Positions 16,983 to 24,606 of a DNA stretch of 64,000 bases are shown here, one piece after another (within the stretch, counting starts at the first letter, position 1; each line of letters begins with the position of its first letter). The notes beneath the pieces are model-generated. The model was not told the DNA's origin, made no database searches, and saw only the letters and a program-made list of their open reading frames with translations. Origin of the DNA: Herbaspirillum sp. meg3 (GTDB lineage: Bacteria; Pseudomonadota; Gammaproteobacteria; Burkholderiales; Burkholderiaceae_D); contig NZ_CP022736.1 in the NCBI RefSeq assembly GCF_002257565.1, forward strand, positions 434,001-498,000, read 5' to 3'. The position numbers and the translations under genes are program-made.

Positions 16983-17257
16983 CGCTGACACAAACCATTC
17001 TCGTAAATTGCGTTGTGGTAATTTCTATCAATATCGCCGAACTAGCTCATCACATTCTTTACAGAATATGCATGTTTGCTAGTCACATCGAGAAATTAAA
17101 AGACTGTAAGCTTGTCTGATGGCGATGGTGATCAATCCTGTGTGCGGGAAGCAATGGGTTAAAAACGCCTGATGAGGTTTGATTTTTTGCTGGGTATCAT
17201 ATCTTCGGAAACGCCAATATCATATTTGGAATGGGAGCTGCCTTTAGGAGGCGCAAA
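16983..17257. other. Non-coding stretch at island entry
   Basis: No gene, integrase or recognisable element. AT-richer than the preceding core region. The last bases carry the AGGAGG ribosome site of the next small gene. Confidence 0.4.
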
Positions 17258-17482
17258 ATGTCTGACAAACAAAAAATTTCTTTTGCGCAACAACGGATTA
17301 TGTCGCTTCGTGATCAGGCGTTGGTACGCGCAAAGTCCGGTGAACAATCCGAAGTTCTTACTAAACTGATATCTAGCGGTAAAGTTATAAACATGATGTC
17401 CAAGCGCGTACACGTAGTGACGCCAGCGGATCGCGCGGAGATGGTACGTTTGGCTAGAGACCCAAGCATTCGGCGTGATTAG
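17258..17482 (+). CDS. Small hypothetical protein (74 aa)
   Basis: Not recognised. The ATG at 17258 has a perfect AGGAGG seven bases upstream, which argues that it is translated. The 74 residues are Lys/Arg-rich and helical-looking, with KISFAQQRIMSLRDQALVRA near the start and RVHVVTPADRAEMVRLARD near the end. There is no membrane segment or signal. It stands alone on the plus strand between the tRNA and the defence-like region; a small DNA-binding or regulatory role would be a guess. Confidence 0.55.
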   Translation: MSDKQKISFAQQRIMSLRDQALVRAKSGEQSEVLTKLISSGKVINMMSKRVHVVTPADRAEMVRLARDPSIRRD

Positions 17483-17780
17483 TTGTTTGCAGAATGCAGG
17501 TCGAATCGGGCGTGGGGTGCACGTTGAGCTGCCTAGGTTAAAGACTCAATTAATGGGGCGTATGTGAACTTCCGCTTATGGATTGCGGACAACGAAGAAT
17601 ATCAAACTGTAATCCGCGTCACTCGCACTTATTCGCCGATGATTCAATTACCCTAGAAGTCGCTTCTGGCCACTCTTGCGAAAGCGCTTTTGCTAAGCTA
17701 GATTTAGGGGCTACAAAATCGAATCAAAAGCTTGTTCGGCGACACGATTTTGCGCTAATCGAATCAAAACTTTTAGCGAT
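17483..17780. other. Non-coding stretch with a short direct repeat
   Basis: No convincing gene. ATCGAATCAAAA occurs twice, near 17717 and 17757, 40 bases apart. Lower GC than the core. Confidence 0.4.
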
Positions 17781-17999
17781 CTATTTTTTCTTTCCAAACA
17801 CTCTGTCCACGTCTTCCTCGTCAAGTCTGATCTCGGGATATCGGCGCTTGTTATTAGGGTCGGCTACATATGCTTTCACTTTTTCCCAATCGTCGGCAGT
17901 CATCGCACGTATTTTTCTTTTCCCGCCCAACTTTATCAAACGCGGCTTGTCCGTAGTCTCGGCTGGAGGGGGTGGATCTTTCGGCTTTTCTTCCTTCAT
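17781..17999 (-). CDS. Small hypothetical basic protein (72 aa)
   Basis: Not recognised. Starts with a Pro/Lys/Glu-rich leader (EEKPKDPPPPAETTDKPR), then a basic segment IKLGGKRKIRAMTADDWEKVK and an acidic end EIRLDEEDVDRVF followed by three lysines. The ATG at 17999 was chosen because AAGGA lies eight bases upstream; the frame is open to 18089. It is downstream of the antitoxin-like gene, but a terminator separates them. It does not resemble a RES-domain toxin. Confidence 0.5.
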   Translation of the reverse strand: MKEEKPKDPPPPAETTDKPRLIKLGGKRKIRAMTADDWEKVKAYVADPNNKRRYPEIRLDEEDVDRVFGKKK

Positions 18000-18092
18000 T
18001 GCAGACATCCTTAGGTTCACATTAAATTTTAGGCAAAGATATCCCCTCTCACATCGAAGGTGAGATGTTGCGGGAACCTTCGCGTCCAAAAA

Positions 18093-18120
18093 GCAAAAAA
18101 CCGCTCCAAGAGGAGCGGTT
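18093..18120 (-). terminator. Rho-independent terminator of the antitoxin-like gene
   Basis: Minus-strand stem AACCGCTCC/GGAGCGGTT (arms 18099-18107, 18112-18120) with a four-base loop, followed by six T. Ends transcription from the ParS-like gene before the 72-residue gene. Confidence 0.8.
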
Positions 18121-18202
18121 CTACAGTTCTGCGAGTGAGCAGGAACTGTGCTTTATCCTAGGTAACGCAGAGTGCCTTGTCAAGGTTGTAGTGATGGAAG
18201 GT

Positions 18203-18724
18203 TTAAGCGTAGGCACCTGACTGCATTTGGGAAAGCAGTGAAGACAATATCTCTTGTCCTGTGAGCGTATCCACGTATTCCTCCGGTTGATGATTACCTA
18301 ACGCAGGTAGTGGATGGCAAAGCCAATCTCCTAGCCACTGGGCCGCATTAAAGTCGCTCACCTCTGGCGTCGCGACCATAATTTCGATTTGGCCAATAAG
18401 TTTGGCAAGACCGATAACTCGTTCGGCTTGAGCGACTGAAAGATTTTGCCGCCGCTGAATTTTTCGCATGATGCCAGTTCGGGGGAAGCCGAGAGATGCG
18501 ATGAGGTGATCTTGGCTAACGCGCATTGATTTTGCTAGCTGAGTAAGCACGGAAGCTGCTATCCCGCGCTTTATGAGTTGCACGCGGTGATAGCAAGTGG
18601 TTTGAAACACCTCTTTATAATGAAGGGGTTTCAGCATCGGTATGCAAAATTTCTCAAGTGCGTAGTCAGAATGCGAGGTCGGCACCGCCGCACGTGGTCT
18701 AGAAATGGTTCTCTCGGCTTCCAT
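18203..18724 (-). CDS. Xre/MbcA/ParS-family antitoxin (DUF2384), apparently orphan
   Basis: A 173-residue protein. The N-terminal half has an Xre-like helix region (LTQLAKSMRVSQDHLIASLG). The C-terminal toxin-binding DUF2384 domain shows LSVAQAERVIGLAKLIGQ, the AAQWLGDWLCHPLPALGNHQPEEYVDT core and an ILSSLLSQMQSGAYA end. Such proteins neutralise RES-domain NAD-degrading toxins, whose genes normally follow. None follows here: downstream is a terminator and a 72-residue unrelated gene. Start at 18724 has GGGGGAG five bases upstream; the frame upstream is shadow. It lies between unknown genes and the WYL repressor, on the repressor's strand. Confidence 0.78.
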   Translation of the reverse strand: MEAERTISRPRAAVPTSHSDYALEKFCIPMLKPLHYKEVFQTTCYHRVQLIKRGIAASVLTQLAKSMRVSQDHLIASLGFPRTGIMRKIQRRQNLSVAQAERVIGLAKLIGQIEIMVATPEVSDFNAAQWLGDWLCHPLPALGNHQPEEYVDTLTGQEILSSLLSQMQSGAYA

Positions 18725-18946
18725 ATATTCTCCCCCTCTCTGTCTATAGCATAGTAAATATAAAGCTATGCCAGAGACATATTGGTCATGGAGCCGTAAA
18801 TACGTCAGAGGGCAAGTGAGCCCAGGGCAAACAAATAGAATGGCGATTCGTGCATCTAGAAATAACCTGCTACTTAGCTTGTGCGATGCCAGCTCTGGTC
18901 TCCGGCAGCGTATTTCAGCTGCCAATGCTTATTTGCCAAACCGGAA

Positions 18947-19828
18947 TTAAGACTCGGCGCCAAAAAGAAACGGCTCAATTGCAGTAGGATCTTTAAGACT
19001 TAAAGGATTATTGGGCCAGGCACTTAGCTGTAGGTCCAATCGATGATGGACGAGAAAGTAGCCCACGAGACATTTCCTGATTTGCTGCGTCCAGACCCAT
19101 CCCGCAGAAGTCCGCGTCATTCCATAATCGTTTGCAACGACATTTTGCTGATGCTGGTTTAATTGCGGGTTAGGAATCACCTCAACAATCACCTGCTGAT
19201 GCCACTCCTCATCGACATCGCGTCCCAGAGGACAGCTCAAATCATTCGCTTCGATCTTCCCTATTCGCTGTATAGCGAAGTTGCGAAATGCATCACGCTT
19301 ACTGTCATAAGCACGCACATGCCAATGAATTCCTGTGTGAAGTAAGGCGTGAGGCCACAGTGTCCTCGTTTGAGGCTTGTCCGAGCTCATCGAACTGTAT
19401 AAAGCGGTGAAACCTTTACCGCGCTGCATTGCTTGCACTACCGTTCGCAAGACGTACTGATCAATTTTGCATGGGGGCGCATGCAAAACATCGACTAATG
19501 GACCGCCCGTTCCTAAAACTGGTAGCATCGCAACCGATTCGCTCTCAGCATAGGCGTAGAGCAAAGCCAGATATTCAGATGGATCTCCAGAAGCCATATG
19601 CGGCGAGAACTTACTGCCCGGTTCGTACGCGCGTAGGCTGGGGTTGTATTCCAGGCTTTTAGGATATTGTTTTTTATAGACCTGAATGTCGCGGGTCACG
19701 TGATTCGGATTAACACGAAAAACCTCGCAGACACGTTGACGCTGGACAGAACCCTCCCATAGCACCATCGATTCGATGAATCGAAGGCGTTGTTGCTGTG
19801 CGAATGGCAGGGAATTTATCTCGTCCAT
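18947..19828 (-). CDS. WYL-domain transcriptional repressor, BrxR/CapW-like
   Basis: Predicted regulator of the divergent methylase-nuclease operon. An N-terminal winged helix (about 12-60: RQRVCEVFRVNPNHVTRDIQVYKK) is followed by a WYL domain (about 125-200) with IHWHVRAYDSKRDAFRNFAIQRI, a block seen in BrxR/CapW repressors of BREX and CBASS loci, and a C-terminal WCX-like part. The frame is open to 19837, but a perfect TATAAT covers that ATG and ends seven bases before the ATG at 19828, so I chose 19828, which would be leaderless. Ligand sensing by the WYL fold is family knowledge; control of the neighbouring genes is inferred from divergence and the palindrome between them. Confidence 0.82.
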   Translation of the reverse strand: MDEINSLPFAQQQRLRFIESMVLWEGSVQRQRVCEVFRVNPNHVTRDIQVYKKQYPKSLEYNPSLRAYEPGSKFSPHMASGDPSEYLALLYAYAESESVAMLPVLGTGGPLVDVLHAPPCKIDQYVLRTVVQAMQRGKGFTALYSSMSSDKPQTRTLWPHALLHTGIHWHVRAYDSKRDAFRNFAIQRIGKIEANDLSCPLGRDVDEEWHQQVIVEVIPNPQLNQHQQNVVANDYGMTRTSAGWVWTQQIRKCLVGYFLVHHRLDLQLSAWPNNPLSLKDPTAIEPFLFGAES

Positions 19829-19835
19829 ACTACAC

Positions 19836-19867
19836 ATTATACGTATATCACTAATAGTGTGTGATAT
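19836..19867. promoter_or_regulatory. Divergent promoter and operator of the WYL/methylase locus
   Basis: On the minus strand TATAAT (19836-19841) is the -10 of the WYL gene. Just upstream lies ATATCAC-N9-GTGATAT (19845-19867) with a second palindrome CACTAATAGTG (19849-19859) nested in it. Position over the promoter fits an operator bound by the WYL repressor. Confidence 0.6.
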
Positions 19868-19927
19868 AGTTATTTTGTGCTATGTACGTAAAACGATGCA
19901 TATTTCTTTTTGCAAATCTTCATTGTT

Positions 19928-22900
19928 ATGAACTCTGATCTCCTCCCGAGCTGGTTGCGTGCACTTGGCTACGATGCCGGGGGAAAGTCCGTCCATCATC
20001 GCGGTGATGCAGTAGACCCTACTCATCCCTATTCAGTCGAACTCAACGATTTGCTCTCTCCCGATGGGCAAATTCAAGCTGCCGCGGTGTTTGACGTCCA
20101 AGGATCGCCAACTGTAGCGTTTTTTGATGACGAGGGCCCCGTATTGGAGGATGCCGAGCGTTTTGACCGCATTCGTCAACGGATCTGGAATCAAAACCTA
20201 ATTTCCATATTAATGGTGGTTAGTGAGAATGGCTTGCTCGTCTATCCATTAGGGCGCAAACATAAGCCGGCACTCCTCAAGCCTGGACAAGCGTCACCCT
20301 ATAGTTTTTTTTCCGCAGCGGATATTCATTCGGGAGAAATTCAGCAACGTTTTCCTCAATGGTTTAAGCCGGATTCGCGGGTTGATCGGCAACTCCTTCG
20401 CAATTTGCAAGACTCTGTGCGCCTGCTAGTTGCAGATAAGCATCCTAGAGAGATCGCACAAACTCTGCTGGGTCAGGTTCTTTTCATTTCATACCTCGAA
20501 CATCGACATATCATTAGCGATAATTATCGCAAGCAGCGCCGTGTCGGCCAGCTACACGAGTTAATCGCAACTGGCGATATCAAAGGTATTAAAAAGCTAA
20601 TCCAAAGCCTGCGAAAAGACTTCAACGGGGACTTCCTGTCTCTTGATCCCGACAATGGCGAGTTATGGGATCGCGTCAATGCACAGGCATTTCCAATATT
20701 GGATAGCTTTCTGGCACGCGTCGACGTTTCTAGTGGTCAGCGGGATTTTTGGAACTATGACTTCAGTTTCATCCCCGTTGAGCTTCTATCTGGCATCTAC
20801 GAATCCTTTATCGATGACAAACAAAAAATGGGCGCTTTTTATACGCCGCGCCCATTAGCGAACTTGGTCATTGAGCAAGCGTTCTCAACCTCAGAGGATC
20901 CTCTTGAGGAATATATCTATGACGGAGCCTGTGGCTCCGGCATCCTGCTTACAACAGCATTTCGTCGTCTGATCGGTCTTGCCGAATCCCGGCAAGGCAG
21001 GCAGTTGATGTTGAGCGAGCGCATTGAATTGCTTCAGCAGAGAATCTTCGGCAGTGACCTCAACAAGTCCGCCTGCAAGGTAACAGCATTCAGCCTTTAT
21101 CTGTCGTTGCTGGAAGATCTTGTCCCCTCCGACGTATTGGCGCTCCAAGAAAATGAGAGCGTCAAACTACCTACTCTGCAAGACAACAATCTATTTTCCG
21201 GGTTAGAAAAAGGTGATTTTTTCTCCTGTGCGAATCCACTTGCCAACAACAAGCGCTTCACGCTTTTGCTGTCGAATCCTCCTTGGCGAGAACCGGATAA
21301 AGATGAACGGACCTCGGCAGACGAATGGGCTTACGGCGCGACCGGTGTAACACGGTCTCGCCGACAGATGGCGGGTGACTTCGCTTTCCGGGCGGCAGAC
21401 TGCCTCGTGGATGGCGGGCGCATGTGTCTCATCATGCCGGCAAGTCTATTTCTGGCCCCCACCAGCCAGGAGTTTGTCAGCGGCTGGATTGTAAAAAACC
21501 ACATTACTCAGATCATCAATTTCGGCGATCTGATGAACTTTGTTTTTGAAGATGCGGAACACAGCTGCGTTGTGGTGTGCGCAACTCCGCGCGCCCAGCC
21601 CACTCAGGGCATTCCCGTAGATGAAGTGATTGACTACTCCGCACCCAAGGCAGATACAAGCCTGGCCTTTGGCCGACTTACGCTTGCTAGCGGTGATCGC
21701 CATTTTGTCTCCGCACAAGCATATTTTGCCGATTGCTCTAGGCTGGTGACACTAATGTGGGGCAATGAGGCAGATTTAGCCTTACTACATCGCTTACAGT
21801 GGAATGGTACGTTTCGTGAAATGGTCGCGGGCCCCGAACATCGCTGGGTCAGACGCAAAGGTTTTCACAAGGAAGACGCTTCGGTAATCAAGCCTGTATC
21901 GTCGGCACCACTGCGTAAATCCAAATATGTTGAGATCGGTGCACTCAAGCGTGGCTTACCGATTGTACTGAGCGATGATTTGACGGCATTTCCATCCAGT
22001 ATCAAGGAGGTTGCGAAGTTAAGCGATTCGCTCATGTCAGCCTTTGCCGGGCCTAGGATTCTATTTCCAGATGGTTTTGATCGCGAGCTTGAAATTCGCG
22101 CCAGCTACCTTGATGTGCCCGCTTCGTTTAGCAGCAGCATAGGCGTAATTGCAGGCCCTGAAAAAGATGCCGATCTCTTGCAATTCACGGCCGTTTACTT
22201 GCGTTCGGACTTAGCCAAGTATTTTTTGCTGATGTCAGCTTATCAGGTAGTGTGCGATCGAAATCGCGTCACCTTGCTGAATATTGATGACTTTCCTTTC
22301 GTGACCCCCGAAGGTCATTCCGCTCCGGAAAAGGCCAGATCGATTCTGCGTAAAGTCTCTGTGATGGTTTCCAAGATCGACGGTGAGACGCTAGCTCAGC
22401 CACAAAATCATTACGCGGACATACGAGATCAACTCAATGAGTTCGTCTTTGATTATTTTGAATTGACTGTCACTGAGCGAGAACTCGTTCGTGAAGCAGT
22501 GGCACAACTGGTGCCATCGGTCAGGCCTCGAGGCTACGCTAGCCTAAATACACAGATCCAAAGCCGGGTCGAGTCAACTCATCTTCATGCTTACGCCAAG
22601 ACCCTGGAAGATGAGTTGAATGAATGGCAACGTGAGTTGTCGGGGCAAGGAACGGTGTCCGTCAACGTATTGGCAATGGATTATCGCCATGTCGGGCCGC
22701 TAGGTGTTGTGCATGTCAGCCTCGAAAAACCTCAAGACGGCAATACCGTCACGCAGAGCGACGCTGCAGTGGAATATGTGCTGCGCGGCTTAGTGAATCA
22801 GGGAATTTTTCCACAACGCCTATCTGAGGATCTTTACTTTGCGCCTGACACTATCATCTGGTCTGACACATCGCTTTATTTGGTGAGACCGTTGATCCGA

Positions 22901-22990
22901 CGCTTTTGGTTGCGCCGCACGGCAATCAAAGATGCCCGACAGATCGTCCAAGCAGTGCATAAAAAAGCTCGCCAAGAGGAGCCCGCCTGA
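19928..22990 (+). CDS. Large N6-adenine DNA methyltransferase (type IIG/PglX-like)
   Basis: Predicted DNA adenine methylase of about 1020 residues. An N-terminal 150-residue domain precedes a helical region (QTLLGQVLFISYLEHRHII) and YTPRPLANLV. SAM motif I is DGACGSG at 332-338, and the catalytic NPPW is at 450-453. The C-terminal half (about 560-1020) would hold target recognition; KYFLLMSAYQVVCDRNRV recalls type IIG enzymes. No helicase domain and no clear nuclease site is seen in this chain. The frame is open from a TTG at 19910, but the ATG at 19928 is the likelier start; neither has a strong ribosome site. Its stop overlaps the next gene (TGATG). With the WYL regulator this looks like a restriction or BREX-like defence locus without the other BREX genes. 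Confidence 0.82.
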   Translation: MNSDLLPSWLRALGYDAGGKSVHHRGDAVDPTHPYSVELNDLLSPDGQIQAAAVFDVQGSPTVAFFDDEGPVLEDAERFDRIRQRIWNQNLISILMVVSENGLLVYPLGRKHKPALLKPGQASPYSFFSAADIHSGEIQQRFPQWFKPDSRVDRQLLRNLQDSVRLLVADKHPREIAQTLLGQVLFISYLEHRHIISDNYRKQRRVGQLHELIATGDIKGIKKLIQSLRKDFNGDFLSLDPDNGELWDRVNAQAFPILDSFLARVDVSSGQRDFWNYDFSFIPVELLSGIYESFIDDKQKMGAFYTPRPLANLVIEQAFSTSEDPLEEYIYDGACGSGILLTTAFRRLIGLAESRQGRQLMLSERIELLQQRIFGSDLNKSACKVTAFSLYLSLLEDLVPSDVLALQENESVKLPTLQDNNLFSGLEKGDFFSCANPLANNKRFTLLLSNPPWREPDKDERTSADEWAYGATGVTRSRRQMAGDFAFRAADCLVDGGRMCLIMPASLFLAPTSQEFVSGWIVKNHITQIINFGDLMNFVFEDAEHSCVVVCATPRAQPTQGIPVDEVIDYSAPKADTSLAFGRLTLASGDRHFVSAQAYFADCSRLVTLMWGNEADLALLHRLQWNGTFREMVAGPEHRWVRRKGFHKEDASVIKPVSSAPLRKSKYVEIGALKRGLPIVLSDDLTAFPSSIKEVAKLSDSLMSAFAGPRILFPDGFDRELEIRASYLDVPASFSSSIGVIAGPEKDADLLQFTAVYLRSDLAKYFLLMSAYQVVCDRNRVTLLNIDDFPFVTPEGHSAPEKARSILRKVSVMVSKIDGETLAQPQNHYADIRDQLNEFVFDYFELTVTERELVREAVAQLVPSVRPRGYASLNTQIQSRVESTHLHAYAKTLEDELNEWQRELSGQGTVSVNVLAMDYRHVGPLGVVHVSLEKPQDGNTVTQSDAAVEYVLRGLVNQGIFPQRLSEDLYFAPDTIIWSDTSLYLVRPLIRRFWLRRTAIKDARQIVQAVHKKARQEEPA

Positions 22991-23685
22991 TGCAAAAAAC
23001 GAACGCCTGGTTGCAGCTTTTTCCAACGCCGCAGGTAGGACAGGCGGTCGAAGCTCTTGCCGAAGGCTGGCGACAAATGACACTGCGTCATAAAAGCAAT
23101 TTCAATCATGCTACTAGCGAACCCGACTTAACTTTTGTGCTGACAAGTTACTTAAGAGACGTCATTGCACATAAAAAAAAGCTATTGGGCATTTGGACAA
23201 CCGAAGAGAGTCATGGGATTGTCGACTATGCCAGCGGAAAGATCCTTAAGAGGACCAGAACAGACATTGCGTATCACTGGAACGATACTAGCAATAACTA
23301 CTCCGTAATTTTCGAATTTAAAAAGCTGGACACCACTGTGACTAGCCGTAAGCATTATTACGGTGAAAAAGGTATGCAGCGATTTGTGACTGGAACATAT
23401 GCGATCGGTCATCCACTGGCGTTCATGGCAGGTATTCTGATCGGCGACTGGAACAATTGCGTTCCTCCGCTATGTACGGATCTTCAATTGCCTGCTACGG
23501 CGAAGATTCTCGAAATACAAAAGAACGGAGGGGCTTTGCTAACAGTACCTTCGATATTTCCTGATCATGCGACCTTTGATACCCAACATTTACGCGATAA
23601 AAGCATGGCGCCTCCGACACATGGAACAATCCACATATCCCATCTGTTCTTTCAATTCGGCTATCCTCCCGTCGCTGCAAAATAA
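22990..23685 (+). CDS. Putative PD-(D/E)XK nuclease partner of the methylase
   Basis: A 231-residue protein with no family I can name. Residues 91-112 have the shape of a PD-(D/E)XK active site: Asp92 (RTDIAY), then a hydrophobic strand ending in Glu109-Phe-Lys111 (IFEFKKL). A helix with conserved-looking KHYYGEKGMQRFVTGTYA follows, as expected after the catalytic core. The ATG overlaps the methylase stop by one base, so translation is coupled and a fixed ratio of the two proteins is likely. Inference: this is the restriction or effector subunit of a two-gene system under the WYL repressor. The nuclease assignment rests on the motif pattern only. Confidence 0.6.
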   Translation: MQKTNAWLQLFPTPQVGQAVEALAEGWRQMTLRHKSNFNHATSEPDLTFVLTSYLRDVIAHKKKLLGIWTTEESHGIVDYASGKILKRTRTDIAYHWNDTSNNYSVIFEFKKLDTTVTSRKHYYGEKGMQRFVTGTYAIGHPLAFMAGILIGDWNNCVPPLCTDLQLPATAKILEIQKNGGALLTVPSIFPDHATFDTQHLRDKSMAPPTHGTIHISHLFFQFGYPPVAAK

Positions 23686-23764
23686 TAGCAAGTCATCTTG
23701 CTTTCAGATCTGACTGAGACAGTACTCATCTGGGAAGTTGAGGGATCGGAGTGAATACCACTTC

Positions 23765-23937
23765 GTAAATAGAAACGAGGCTACGCGCAAAGCTGTAAGC
23801 CTCCCCAACTACACCCCAGAAAAATTCTATCGCAGTTGCTATTTAGCGCCTTCGAGAATCCTCTGAGCCAAAAGCTTTACATCAGCATCTGAAAAATTGG
23901 GATGTACCGGCGTTGGAATTACCCTCCCAAACACCAG
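23765..23937 (-). repeat. Partial copy of the 63.6-kb cytochrome c locus (3' end plus terminator)
   Basis: This block matches 63612-63771 closely and in the same orientation: first the hairpin region around GCCTCC, then the spacer ATTCTATCGC, then the last 33 codons of the cytochrome gene. Similarity stops abruptly at AACACCAG (23937). The two copies are direct repeats almost 40 kb apart. Confidence 0.85.
23839..23937 (-). pseudogene. Cytochrome c gene remnant (last ~33 codons, frameshifted)
   Basis: Reads IPTPVHPNFSDADVKLLAQ then RILEGAK and a stop in the frame of the intact gene at 63.7 kb, whose sequence there is IPMPAHPNLSDADVKLLAQ. The axial Met is replaced by Thr, and one extra base in GTTTGGGAGGGT shifts the frame just upstream. 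No haem-binding CxxCH remains, so the remnant is non-functional. Its edge probably marks an old recombination or insertion point. Confidence 0.85.
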
Positions 23938-23978
23938 CTATATATTTCAGTGAGTTTGGTCACGTAATTGGGGTCGTG

Positions 23979-24216
23979 CCGAGATAAGGGTAAAAATAGC
24001 TCATAACACTTTTAGTTATAGTTATTGGGAAAATGTCAGCAATAAGTCATATGGATTTCTTGCCTCTTAGGAAGGCCCGGCCGGGATGACGGTTTTTTCG
24101 CAGAAAATAGCTTAAGAGTCTGATATAAATGGAAATTCATGATTTTTTACTTCCTCTCAGATGTGTTTGATTTACACCGAGATACGGGTAAAAATAAGCT
24201 CATAACACTTTGGGTT
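23979..24216 (+). repeat. Pair of ~38-bp direct repeats
   Basis: Two copies start at 23979 and 24177, 198 bases apart. They share CCGAGATA, then GGGTAAAAATA, then GCTCATAACACTTT and GTTAT, differing by a few substitutions and one base insertion. They could be recombinase binding sites or element ends. No integrase or transposase is adjacent. Confidence 0.7.
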
Positions 24217-24532
24217 ATGTGGAGTGCCGTGACCGATCACAGAATTTCTGACGGCCTCCGCTCCTGTACCGGGAGCGATTGTTTTTCAACGCATCTCATC
24301 GAACTATCGATGTGATACGCAATTGGACTGCTATTGGGCACCTCAAGCTGCGCAATCTCCTCGGCGGACAACGATTACCCGATCGTTCGTCAAGCATCTT
24401 CCCCAAGGGCACGTGCTGAGACGAAGCATGAAGTATCAGAGGCGAGTAATTTCACGCCATCCCTGTATCAAGGGGCTTAAGGAATCTAGCGTTCGCACTG
24501 GCTGGCGCAGACGATTTCTTTCCTGACTTGAC

Positions 24533-24563
24533 CACCGCCCGTTCGACGGCGCGGTGTTTTTTT
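24533..24563 (+). terminator. Terminator-like hairpin
   Basis: Stem CACCGCCCGT / ACGGCGCGGTG (arms 24533-24542 and 24546-24556, one bulged base, loop TCG) followed by seven T on the plus strand. No plus-strand gene directly upstream explains it; it may be left over from a lost gene. Confidence 0.6.
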
Positions 24564-24606
24564 ATCGAAGGCGACAAAACCCTTTTGTCACTAAAGGGCG
24601 GCAGCC

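Larger units (their letters stand above)
23938..24606. other. Gene-free, degraded island boundary region
   Basis: No convincing gene in about 670 bases. It holds two near-identical direct repeats (23979 and 24177), AT-rich sequence, and a terminator-like hairpin near 24540. A plus-strand frame at 24323-24526 has no ribosome site or recognisable product. Looks like the scar between the defence-type island and the copper operons. Confidence 0.5.

Noticed and set aside
18947..23685. Calling the locus BREX, DISARM or type I restriction
   Set aside because: No pglZ, brxA-C/L, drm genes, HsdR helicase or HsdS specificity subunit is present, so none of these names fits.
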